DNA from: Termitomyces sp. T153 | Taxonomy: Eukaryota > Basidiomycota > Agaricomycetes > Agaricales > Lyophyllaceae | Assembly: GCA_018296165.2 (NCBI GenBank) | Contig: JACKQL020000204.1 | Coordinates: 1-51,677, forward strand | DNA: 51,677 bases | Reading direction: 5' to 3' | Shown here: positions 21,710 to 31,536 of the stretch, piece after piece | Layout: each line of letters opens with the position of its first letter | Numbering within the stretch: the first letter of the stretch is position 1 | Made by a program: the position numbers and the translations under genes | Notes under the pieces: generated by a model | The model's input: the letters and a program-made list of their open reading frames with translations, nothing else | Database searches by the model: none | Told to the model about the DNA's origin: nothing

Positions 21710-21985
21710 TCACCCCCCCTTCAGCATTGAGACTCTTGAGGCATGAGGCATGAGTCAGGGACTGGTGAGGGTGTGGGAATTGAAGTTAGAGCAATATTGA
21801 TCAATCTGCAGCAAGCAGCATGGCCATCACCCATCAGGAAGCTCCTCCTAATCAATTGAAATGGTCAGGACATATCCCAGTGTTTCTCTAACTTTACAAA
21901 TGTCTTCTTCTGCCTCATCATCAGCATTGTTGGCATCCCCTATCCCCCTTCCCTGGTCATCTCATCCTCTGCTACATTGAAAGAT
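21710..21985 (-). other. Internal stub of element X1 with polypurine tract
   Basis: Just beyond the LTR the sequence parallels 27774-28000 of X2: the C-rich run (purine-rich on the minus strand), CAATATTGATCAATCTGCAG, then a decayed version of the segment leading to the start of the antisense ORF. An ATG at 21899 corresponds to the ATG at 27984 of X2. Similarity fades by about 21920, and LINE-like sequence starts soon after. Confidence 0.65.
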
Positions 21986-21989
21986 AGTG

Positions 21990-23775
21990 AGATAGGAACT
22001 GACCACATGTGGATTCCAGAAACCAACCATAGAGCTGTAGTGGCCAAACTTGTCCTGAAATTAATGTCCATAAACTAAAGCCAGTTGTTCCAACCTTGAC
22101 CCAACTTCAGGTTTGCAGCTGCATCCCCCCTAAAACAAGTACCCTGCAAAAATTGACAAACACAAATTTGCCATCTTTGTTGAGGCTCTTGATCACTTCA
22201 TCAATGTTGATGATGCCTCCATTTCTTCTGAAATCACCAATGCTGAGTTATACATTGATAGGTATAATAAATTCACTGTCACCATTGAACAGGCAGCTGT
22301 CAACACTTTTGAAAGAGCCAAACCATTTCAAACACAAGTAGTGATGGTCACATCTCCCAAAATATGCTGCATGGTATCCAGGATTTGTCATGTGGGAGGT
22401 GCCATTGCCTTGTCTAAAGGTATATTAGGCTCCTTCTCTTTTGGCCTTTGCAGAGCCTTTGAATCCTTGTGGTCTGCTTATGAATCTGCAACCCCTTGCC
22501 CTAGTTTCACTTTCACAGAGTATCTCATCAGCACCAGGAAACAGTATTATTGGGATATTTATGCCACAACAAGGAAGCCCAGAGATCTGGAATTGTGCAA
22601 AATGTCATGACTTGGGCAGAATAAGTGGAGTGTTAGCAGGAGGCTCATCCAAAAAACTCATGGGTGGTTCCTTGTCCTTCATCTCACTCCCTACAGCACC
22701 TAGATCTCCCTCTGCCATAATTGAAATGGAACCCAAAACAGTTGCCAAACTGACAGGACAATACTTCCTAGATCTCTACAAATGCACCTCTTCTCCTGAC
22801 AAATCAAAACTGTGAATAAATACCCCATCTGTAATAGAAGTTCAGAATTGAGTCACCCAAGAACCCTTTCAATGGCCACTTGCTGCAACCTTTGCAGAGT
22901 TTAAGGCTATGCTCAGAAAATGGAATCCCTGCCCATCCCCAGGACCTGATGGCTGGGAAAAGTGGTGTATCAAAAATCTCTCCAATTAAGTCTTATGCTT
23001 GGTTCTAGACTTGCATAAATATTTTGTCTTGAATGCTCACTTCCTGGGAAATGTGAAGGACACCCACCTCACTTATTTCCATAAGAGAGGCATTTGCACA
23101 GAGCTCACTAACTGGAGAGGGTTGCTCATGTCAAATTTCCTAGCAAACTCTCCCATGTCTTGGCTGAATTACAAGCTCTTGCCTTATGTGGCATGCATGG
23201 GTATAATGCCCCAAACCCAAGTCACAACCCAACCTAGTGTACAAACAAGAGATTTAATGAGCTTTCTTAGCAGCCTCAAGACATGGAGTCACCACAACAA
23301 GAACACAGTCTACCTTCTAAAGTGAGACCAGATGAAAGGGTTCAATTACCTATCCCCTCACAGGTTTTATGATGCTTGTAGTGCTCATGGCTTACCTTTG
23401 TCCATCTGCAATCTCAATATGGCCACCCAACACAGTACCAGGTGCTTTCCTTGCACAGCCTTTGGCATTGCCCCACCAATTGTTGTTGATGGTGTCATTA
23501 AACAGGGTGGTCCATTATCCTCTTTTAAAGCCACAATGATGACTAGTCTAGGTCACTGTTACCTAGATGAAATATCTTCTGCTGGTCTTGATGCCATAGT
23601 GATTTAAAGCATGTCTGGTTTGGCTGGCAATCCTCATTTACCAGTTGATACTTGCACTCTCACTTTGTCTATGACAAAGGCCACTGACAATAGCTTCATT
23701 GTCACTCTCTCTCATCAGGCCTTAAGACACTCTATACTAGAGATGGAACATTTCCACTTTATGTACAGCTCAGTT
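21990..23775 (+). pseudogene. LINE-like (non-LTR) reverse transcriptase fragment
   Basis: A decayed non-LTR retrotransposon ORF. The pre-RT linker shows FVEALDHFINVDDASISSEI and KISGVLAGGSSKKLMGG. The RT shows SPGPDGWEKWCIKNLS, TYFHKRGICTELTNWRGLLM, SNFLANSPMSWLNYKLLPYV, TRDLMSFLSSLKTWSH, then a stop and DQMKGFNYLSPHRFYDAC (motif A, Asp to Asn). Motif B follows (VIKQGGPLSSFKATMMTSLG), then ATDNSFI where TDD is expected. Frameshifts and stops (one a likely CGA to TGA before DQMKG) break it. It ends near 23775 at the edge of repeat Y, with no poly(A) tail. The 5' end is cut by the X1 stub. The endonuclease domain is not recognisable. Confidence 0.75.
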
Positions 23776-24112
23776 TGCAGGAGTCATACATTGTATTGTT
23801 CTCAATGGTATCAGCAGACATCTACTGTTCATTTTCCATTGCCATATGAAGGTTCAGTTAGCCAGTGTGTGCTGTCATATGATTGTTTCCATTGCTAGAT
23901 CCCATCACAAAAGCATTTCTGCTACAGCAGCATTTCTGTTCAAAAGCTCTTGGTTTGTCTGTATAGATATTTGTTGAAATCTGTCAAAGTGTTAGGCATG
24001 AAAAGCCATCACAGAACCATTTGTCCATTGCAAGTCCAGTAGAAATGACCATTCCAGTGATTTGGGCACTCCACAGATGATTTGTGGAAAGATGGTTAGT
24101 TGGACAGGATCA

Positions 24113-24715
24113 TGGCTTAGTGATTTAAAGAGCCTTCATTGTATGCTCTACTGTGCCAGGCTGAGGGTTTGACTCCTTTATTTGGCAATTGACTACTGAT
24201 TTGATCTTCAATTTTATTTATTGTACTTTTTCTCCTGTGCTCTAACCAATGTATAGGTACACTCTGAAGCAAAATACTCTCATGGTTTGGGTATTCAGGC
24301 TGGCTACCTGCCAAATCCTTGATTGCAATGCTGCTTACAATGCTGCTTACAATGCTCAGAGAGTGCTGACTTGCTTGAAATAACAGGCCCTTGTGGCTTA
24401 ATGGGTTTGAACATTAGAGGTCTGCTGATGTTAGCATCCTCATATACTCAGGTTGAGGGTTCAAATCCCTTGCTTGACATTCTGTAGTTATGGAAAGGGT
24501 TTTTAGTCATCATTTCAATTGACCATTTTTTGCTCCAACTAAGGCCTGTAAATTGTGGGCCACCATGGATCAGTGGTTTGGATTGTTGGATAAGCCACAT
24601 TCCAAGTGTCAAGCTGAGGGTTAGACTCCCTGCCTTGACCTATCTATTTGCAATGATTTTTTCTATGGTTGTGTCTCATGGCACATTCCAGCTGTTAGGC
24701 TGAGGGTTCAACTCC
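24113..24715 (+). repeat. Cluster of tRNA-like pol III promoter units (copy 1)
   Basis: Three A-box/B-box pairs are visible: TGGCTTAGTG at 24113 with GGTTTGACTCC at 24166-24176; TGGCTTAATGGG at 24394 with GGTTCAAATCC at 24458-24468; TGGATCAGTGG at 24566 with GGTTAGACTCC at 24619-24629. A lone B box, GGTTCAACTCC, lies at 24705-24715. Spacings of 53 and 64 bases fit tRNAs with long variable arms or tRNA-derived SINEs. The B boxes mostly read as CpG-decayed forms of GGTTCGANTCC. T-rich runs follow each unit. No cloverleaf can be closed, so these are relics rather than tRNA genes. Confidence 0.6.
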
Positions 24716-25019
24716 CTCCCTTGACCTTGCAATTGGCAGTAATTTTTGCTTATTCAGTCACCACTATTCCAAATGCAAAGCTTTTTCCCAGTTGTCCAGT
24801 GTATACCTATTTCTGCTGCCAGAGGCCTTCTGGCAGTGGAAGAAATCCAGTGTGCCCATTTTCCCTGGCACCTGTGTACTCTCATTTCTCCTATCAGCAG
24901 TGTAGCCACAGCTTCTTTTTGGCATCTTTTCATTTGCTCATATTAACAGGGATTCTATCTACATAAATGAGCTCCATCCTCCAAGTACTGATTCCAAATT
25001 CATGAGGAAACCAGTATCA

Positions 25020-26597
25020 CTTATATAGTTGAAGTCAAATGGTGTATTTGGCTGGAAGGGTTCCCACAACACTTGATGTTGTGCTTAATGCCTGAGAGAA
25101 CATTAGAAATGTCAGCAAAGTTGGCTGGAGTGAAAGGGCCAACAGGCCTACATCCACCATGATCTCTTCCTTTGTGGAAAGCTTGTTCTGTCAGAAACAA
25201 TTAGGTCTGCCATGTAAATGGTGCAGATTGACTCACATTTCTGGTACAGCATATCAATGTGTCTCTTGTCCTCACATGGTGTTACTCTTTCATCACATCT
25301 TTGCCACTCATCCACATTAATCCCCTGAGGAATAGGGGGAGTACCAGATGAAATTTCATCCTCTGGTGGAATCAAGTGGGCTGGTCTACATTTGGTGTCC
25401 ATTGTGGAGTTGGTATCTGACAGATGTGAATTGTAATCTGGAATGAATAGAGATGGTGGAGAATCACTATCCATTGCAGACTCTGGGAATATTCCTGGTG
25501 GAATGATGAAGGGGGGAATCTGTCTGGCAGGTTGGTCTGTTATGTAGATGTACATTATATTTGCTGATACATTTTCTTTAGATCCAGCAATTGAAGTTCC
25601 ATTGTTAGATCCAGCATCCAATGCAATGAAAAGTGGAGGAAGACTATCATCCATCAGTACACTGCCATTGTCAGATATCACCTCCTTGTCAGACCCATCA
25701 TCAGCTACAATGAAGAGGGGAGGGATGTTGCTGTCATCCAGTTTGCCTCTGCTATCAGCCCTGTCACCATTGTCAGACCTGTCATCTGCTGCCATGAACA
25801 GAGGAAGAGGCCTGCTGTCATCTAGCTTCCCTCCATTGTCTGACCTGTTGCTTGATGCAATGAAGAGTGGTGGTAGGTGATCCTCATCTGATCCACTTTC
25901 CTCAGCATGAAACAGAGGTGGGATGCCTATGTTGCTGAGCTGGTATGGCTCAAAAGTGATACTCTCAAGGTCTGGATTGTCAAATGATGGATTCTGAACA
26001 TCCATCCATTCCTCATCACTTTGTACCAGCAAGAAGAAGCTCTGCCAGACAAGGGAAATGGGATGGAAAAGTGACTGAGACTGTGCTTGTGCTTGAATAG
26101 CAGATGATTTCTTTGTAAGGTGATAGATGAGCCCAGGATTCTTCCTACTTTTAAGGAAGACGTGGTGAAATGGATGGCATGGATTGGAAGAATCAATGGC
26201 CTTTCAAGCATTGATGGAGGCCATGCAGGTGATTGAGTGTCAGGCACAGAGGTTGGAGAGGCACAGTCAGATGGTATTGCAGTATTGCTGCTCAGGGAAT
26301 TGGTGATTGAGTCAATACTAGTGAGTTCTCCTAAGAGTGACAGCACAACACAGTAGGCACTAGAGAGGTGAGCAGAGGCAAGTCCAGCAGACAGATTTGA
26401 GAATTGGTAGATTAGGTCATTTGCCATCAATGGAAATTTTGGTCCAGCTGCTGATTGGAACTTGTCTAGAGCCAAGAGGGCTTTCTGGTGAACACTGCTT
26501 TGGCTTGACAATTCTTCATTGCAAGTTGTGTTTTCATGGATAAGGAGATAGCCCTCAGCAGTCTCATCATTTAGGTACTTGGTCTCAATACCTATAT
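25020..26597 (-). pseudogene. Y gene copy 1, 3' part (acidic PPLF-repeat protein)
   Basis: Function unknown. Reading leftward from the X2 target site: NIGIETKYLNDETAEGYLLI, SSQSSVHQKALLALDKFQSA, PLMANDLIYQFSNLSAGLAS. After a frameshift near 26200 comes a region leading into a 294-codon frame (25148-26032). This contains five or six copies of a motif like PPLFIA.DDRSDNG, each followed by acidic and glycine residues, then PPSLFIPDYNS, a SSGTPPIPQG linker and a Cys-containing stretch (YQKCESICTIYMADLI). A further shift leads to GGCRPVGPFTPANFADISNV near 25100. It was split by element X2; the 5' part lies at 32681-32953. The paralogue at 45649-47688 shows the same order. No domain is recognised; the acidic repeats suggest a disordered region. 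Confidence 0.65.
26592..26597. other. Target-site duplication of X2, left
   Basis: CTATAT lies directly left of the LTR and is repeated at 32675-32680 on the other side. The empty site in Y copy 2 (near 47257) reads CCTATATAGTTCC, with a single copy. Confidence 0.92.
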
Positions 26598-27773
26598 TGT
26601 CAGGTTCCGCTGACCTCGGGGGCTCAGCTGCACTGGGCGAGTCCTTACTAGGCGGGTGTGATTCCCCTGCATTGGTAACCGAACACTCGAAGACGTTCCG
26701 GGTCCGGGTGGGTTGCGCGGGTAGTTGGGGAGATGTGATCCAGACAGGTCCGGGAAGGTCCGGAGAAGTTGGATTGTGGGGGAACGAGACGGTCTTGGCG
26801 GGGTTCAGGCAGAAGGCCATACGGGAGATTTGCGGAAGCAAGGGGGTAGGTGGCTGTGTGATCAATGGGGATGGAGCCGGGGTTTGATGGGAGATCATTT
26901 GGAGCTGATGGAGTCCGGGACCGAGCGAAGAGTGAGGTTCAGACCTGGTAAAGGAGTGTCGGGGTTCGTAATTGTAATCGCGGAGTTCGTGAGGTCGTTA
27001 GGGTTGATGAAGACTTGGGTACAATGGTCTGACGGAGTCACCGAGACAGCGTCGGACGAGACAATATGGAACAGGAGTAGATTTGAGTGGAGATACGAAA
27101 CGATAACGAGAACGATAACGAAATGGAGACAAGACAAGACCGGGAGACTGAGATAAGACCGGGAGACTGAGATAAGATCGGGAGACTGAGATAAGACCGG
27201 GAAACTGAGAGTAAGGAGAAAAAGACACGAAAACGAACACGAAACACAAAAAGGAAGAAATCAGACCATAGGTAACGTTAAGCAATATCAAGACTGGAGT
27301 ACGAAGAGCTACTCGATGACTTATATACTGACTACCGGAGGACTTTGGGGTACGTCGGCTGTGGCGGCGGGGCTTGGCGGGGCTTGACGGAGTGGGCGGG
27401 TGTCGGTTGTGATCGAAGATTGTGCCGCGCTGATACGTTGATGGGATCATTGGAGAACGCGGGTTGCCCCGAGGTTGTCGTGATACTCTGGAATAGGTCG
27501 GAGGAAGCAGGGTGTTGAGTTAATGATGGGTGGCGAAGATCAGGAATAGCGGGGGTGGTTCTCGGGGTTCGGGAAGCCCAGGGTAAGTGTCAGTGGCTGC
27601 GGGGCAGGCACCGAAGTTGGCCAGGGGGCCGTCGGAGTTAGCCGGGGAGGCGTCGGAGTTAGCCGAAGTAGGCGCGGGGCATGGGCGGAAGTTCGGCGGA
27701 GCGTTGGGGGTCCTTTTGGGGGTTCGGGGGTTTGATGGACGATGTGCGGGGTTTCGGGGAACGGGTCGTGACA
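26598..27773 (-). repeat. X2 3' LTR
   Basis: 1176 bases. The minus-strand start TGTCACGACCCG follows the polypurine tract. It matches 31537-32674 along its length; the 38-base length difference comes from short indels, for example in the AACACGAAAC tract near 27230 and a duplicated GGGGCTTGGC near 27375. The minus-strand TATATAAG lies near 27320-27327. Confidence 0.92.
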
Positions 27774-27786
27774 TCACCCCCCTTTC
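27774..27786 (-). other. X2 polypurine tract
   Basis: On the minus strand this reads GAAAGGGGGGTGA and directly precedes the LTR start TGTCACG, the expected position of the plus-strand primer. The same tract adjoins LTR X1 at 21710. Confidence 0.85.
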
Positions 27787-27983
27787 AGCGTCGAGACCCT
27801 TCAAGACGCGGGGCGGGATGGGGATCAGCAGGGCGTGGGAGTCGAAGCTGAGCAATATTGATCAATCCGCAGCGAGTGATAGCAGCGTGGGAGACGAAGT
27901 CGAAGTGCGGCCGCCGTTTCGTCAGGGTCCTCCTCAATCAATTAAAAGCTTTGGGCGTGCCCCAGGGTTTCCCAAATTTCGTC

Positions 27984-29114
27984 ATGTCTTTCCCCAGCGT
28001 TCCAGTAGTCTCTCCCGCCGATTTAGACGAGGTAATGGTGTATGACAGTGGGGGCAAGGAGTTCGAGCGTCGGCGCCGGGATAGCGTTAGAGATCGGAGT
28101 CGTAAGTGTTGTCGAATTTTCCTTTCGGGAGGGTTGACGGGGTTCCTGTAGAATCGTCCGTAGTAGTAGTGGTGGATTTTCTGGGGGTTCCGAAGCGGAC
28201 CAAGTTTCGTCCTGCGGTGCCAAAGGGGAAGGGGGCGTCCTCGGCGATGGTTCAGGAGAAGCGTTGAGCTTCCCCGCCCTCGGGGGTGGGACCCAGCAAG
28301 AGGCCGCGTGGGCGTGAGTTGTCGGCGGGGCCTCCGGAGTCCTCCCTCTTTTCTCCTGTCCCGGGCGTCCCCTCGGAGCGGTTGTCGAGTCCCCCCACGC
28401 CGATTTCTTCAATCACAGAGGTCTTCCTTTGCAAGCAGGTGGAGGCCTTGACGACGTCGTTGGCAGTACGGGAGGGTGAGCTCCGACGGGCGAGGGAGGA
28501 TCGTGACGTGGCGCAGACGGAGAAGAAAGCGATGGAGCGGGAGAGGAATACTTCGGTGCGCGTGGCGACGGAGCGAGCGCTAGAGGTGCGGGGTTTGTGG
28601 GAGCGTCTGGCGCAGGTGGAGGGGCAGCCTGCGGGGGAAGCGGAGGGGCGGGGACGAGTTCCGGAGGGGGATGCGTTGTGGGTGGAGCTGGAGGCGGCGA
28701 GGCGGAGGGAGGATTGGTTGGCCAATGAGGCCGCCTTGGGTCGCGCGGGGATCCTTCATGAGTTGTCTCCCGTTCCTCCGTTCGTTATTGACGGTTCATT
28801 TTCTGAGTTTAGGCTGGGTGCGGGAGCATCAGGTCCTCTTGGACGGTGCCTCCGCGGCGTTCGCGTCGATTCAGGACGGGTTGACGCAGGGGTCCGCAGT
28901 CCAGCCTCCGGAGTTGCAGCAGGGAATGGCGTGGTTGGAGAGGTTGCTGGCGGGGCATCGGCGGCGCAATGCAGTGGCCCCGGGATCGTGGTGGGAGGTG
29001 GCGGCCAACGCGGGGGAGGCATTGCCGGGGTTGGCGGAGATCCTAGCGGTGGTGCGAGCCCAGATGGAGGTCGACCTGGGGGTTGGGTTGCCGGGGGTTC
29101 CGGGGAGGGAGTGA
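27984..29114 (+). pseudogene. Antisense ORF of X2, coiled-coil protein of unknown function
   Basis: This ORF is opposite to the transcription direction of X2. It starts at ATG 27984 (MSFPSVPVVSPADLDEVMVY), continues through FERRRRDSVRDRSRK, shifts frame near 28100 to LSNFPFGRVDGVP and VDFLGVPKRTKFRPAVPKGK, meets a TGA at about 28265, and continues to ITEVFLCKQVEALTTSLAVR. Next is a charged heptad-like stretch (REGELRRAREDRDVAQTEKK, then ALEVRGLWERL) that looks like a coiled coil. After a shift near 28780 it ends in WVREHQVLLDGASAAFASIQ, LERLLAGHRRRN and VVRAQMEVDLGVG. The conserved-looking text across frames shows that it was coding. With lesions repaired it would be about 375 residues. No enzymatic motif is seen. 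It lies between the interior and the 3' LTR. Confidence 0.65.
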
Positions 29115-31523
29115 GATGGGTGTGAGCCTCATTTCTTGTCGCTCTTGGACTTGCTGCCTTCCCCGTCTCATGTATATATAATTTTTTGTACATGAACATG
29201 TCCTTTCTTGGTCCCTGGGCGTGTGAAGTGAGATTTTAGTTTTGTATGAGGGCGAAGTAAGCAAAACATGCAGAGGTGTGGGAGGGAGTTGAATCCCTAG
29301 TGAGTCCAGAGGCGGGAGTTACGCCCGCTAGTGCCGTCGGCGCTGGCTAGTCCCGGGGTTTGTCGGGACGGGGCGGGGCATCGCAGGAGGGCTCCCGAGG
29401 TCCGGCGGGGGTGGTGGGAGTTCTCCGGTGGAGTCCCGTGGCATTTCGGATGGTGTTATTGAGTTCAATTCTCGGAAATTCCGACTTCAAATCTTTCACG
29501 GTGCCCAGCGGGTTTGGGGCTTTGGTTTTCTTGGCAGTGCAGTTGGCGGGGGGTAATGGGGTCTTCCCATGGTTTGGCCCTTATGCCGGCACGGGTGGCG
29601 GGGGCGGCAGGGCCTTTTTCATTGGCGGGGTTGGGTGAGGCGAGGTTCGTCCTCGCGGTATAGTTGGTCCGGGTCGGGGTCGTGTTCTGGAGTGTTGCGT
29701 CTGTGGGTGGGCATGCTTCGGGTGGCGCTTTGGTGTGCTCCGGAGTGTCGATGACCGAGGGGGTAGGATGCGGGGTGATCAGTCCCAACCAGTTCCTTCG
29801 GGTCCGGGGCCGAAATTTGGGGTGCCGGATCATCTACATGATATTGCTTTCCTAACCAAAGGTAAGCCCGAGGCGGACAAAGGGGGTCTTACATATTTCT
29901 GATACTTCCTCGAGTTCGGAGGTCCAGGGGTTGGTAGTTCCTTCATCGGGGAGGAAGTGGGTGGTCCCGGAGTCGACACAAGGGTCACTCGCTGGGGATT
30001 TGTTGGTTGTTCACGGTTGTTGGGGCGGCGGGGAGGTCGGCCGCGGGGAGGCACCGGAGTAGGGTTCCCCGGGAGATGCGGTGGGGTCGAGGCTGCTCTT
30101 CATTCGTGTTCCGGAGCGGCCCGGAGATTGTTGTAAGTGTGGGGGTGGCAGTGGGGAGAGGCACTGCCCGCTTTTCTGGAGGCTCCGATGATGTGGTCCC
30201 TGTTCGGCAGACATATTCCGGTGTAGGGACGGGATTCGGGGCAGGTGGTGATTTTTGTCGCAGGGTTGGGGCTACCAGGGCATCATTGTCGAGCTGGCGC
30301 CGTGAGTTTTCTTGGTCAAATGTTGTGGTCAGAGCGGAGGCCCTGGAGCCATGTCGCCAGGGTCCGGAGCTGTGTTGAAGGGTTCGGAGGGGCCTGAGTG
30401 GGACAGTTTTGGGCTGGTGCGGGGTTGTTTGGGTTGTCGAGCCAGGTGGGGGAGGTCCTTTGAGGATATCGGAGCGCGCGCCCTTTGGGTCGTCGGGTCG
30501 CTTAAATGGCCCATTGTCGTTTTCTGGATGATGGTGGGGCTTCTCCCTCCCTTATGTGAACATGTCAGCGAATTTAGAGTACTTAGGGAACTACTTCGTA
30601 TAGAGTCCTTGTTCCTATAGTTAGTTCGGGGTGGCTCCTATGCTGGGGATTCCTTCGTGGGAGGTGGCGTAGTCTGGTGCTGGAGTTTAAGCTCGGGGGT
30701 GGCATGCGGGAGGGGGGTTTTGGCGTCCAGGGTCCTCATTGTCGGGGGCTCCGGATTGTGTGGGGGAGGGTGGTGAACTAGCGGCGTGGTCCGGAGTTGT
30801 CCCTTGTCGGGAGTGGGGTGCCGGGGTTCTCCTTATTAATGTCTAGAGGCTCGGGGATGTTTTGGTCTTGTTCCGGGGTTGTCGGGGTCGGGTCGGGGGA
30901 GTCGGGGCCCCTTCATTTGTTGGGCGGAGGTGACGGCCGATCGATCGAGGTCCGGAAGCAGGTCATGGTTGGAGCCTAGCCTAGGTCTGAGGTTCTTGGT
31001 TGCTGGTGGGTTGGTGGATCCACAGGTGGGCTTCCAGGGAAGCACGTTCTCAGTGGTCTCTTCGTGGCTGGCGATCCTTGTGCAGTGGGTGACTGTTCCG
31101 TGGCGGGTGGCGTTATTGTTGGTCGGAGGGTTGGCGCGGTGCCGGAGACATTGTTGCTCATTTGATTGGAGGGTCGCCAGGCTTTAGGATGTTATTCTTT
31201 GGGTGACGTCGGGGTCAATTTTGTGCGAGAGAGCGGAGTTGGCGGAGAGTGTAGGAGTGGGGTGGAAGATGATTTGACGGTTTGCGCGAGGGGTTGGGAG
31301 TTGGGTGTGAGTTGGGGAGGGTGTCCATGGGGGGAGCCGTTGTATGAAGGTAACCGGAGCGGAGGGGACGTTTGGTGTCGGATCCGCGACTCAATGTGCC
31401 TCGGCAAATTGGGCAGGGCCGTATGAATCATAAGGGTTCCCCGGCACGGGTAGACCATAGACATCGGAGTTATTTGATCGTGTGTGCGGGGATAATGCGG
31501 GCATCACAGACGGGGTAAGGTAG
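29115..31523 (-). other. X2 interior without recognisable coding domain
   Basis: GC-rich sequence, G-rich on the plus strand. Only short frames occur; on the sense (minus) strand they are Pro/Thr/Ser-rich, for example 29465-29833, 30976-31161 and 31192-31464. I see no zinc knuckle, protease DSG, RT or integrase motif. An AT-rich patch (TGTATATATAATTTTTTG) lies at about 29170, just after the antisense ORF. Confidence 0.6.
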
Positions 31524-31535
31524 AGTCTTGATATT
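31524..31535 (-). other. Putative self-primer binding site of X2
   Basis: On the minus (sense) strand, one base after the 5' LTR ends, the sequence reads AATATCAAGACT. This is the exact complement of AGTCTTGATATT, found in the LTR 32 bases downstream of its TATA box (32199-32210 in the 5' LTR). That layout matches the Tf1/Maggy type of self-priming, in which the mRNA 5' end folds onto the primer site. No TGG-type tRNA primer site is present. Confidence 0.6.
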
Positions 31536-31536
31536 A

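Larger units (their letters stand above)
23770..26597. repeat. Repeat unit Y, copy 1, left part
   Basis: The unit shares order and sequence with 43945-47270: an AT-rich block starting ACATTGTATTG, a cluster of tRNA-like A/B boxes, a GTGTATACCTATTTC block, then a minus-strand gene with acidic PPLF repeats. The unit resumes at 32675 after the 6.08-kb X2 insertion. Its left edge abuts the LINE fragment. Confidence 0.8.

Noticed and set aside
24113..24715. Functional tRNA genes
   Set aside because: A and B boxes are present, but acceptor and anticodon stems do not close and the boxes are CpG-decayed, so they are reported only as tRNA-like repeats.
25927..26898. A 323-codon minus-strand ORF
   Set aside because: It runs from LTR X2 into the Y gene across the insertion boundary at 26597/26598. 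The first 100 codons are LTR sequence, so it is a chance fusion and not a gene.
26579..27156. Plus-strand ORFs in the X2 LTRs (and their copies at 31536-31870)
   Set aside because: LTR sequence; open because of GC-rich composition. They are repeated in the other LTR and carry no domain.
28252..29199. Long minus-strand ORFs opposite the X2 coiled-coil ORF
   Set aside because: They are shadow frames in GC-rich DNA, dominated by Pro, Ser, Arg and Ala, whereas the plus strand shows coherent charged heptad text continuing across frameshifts.
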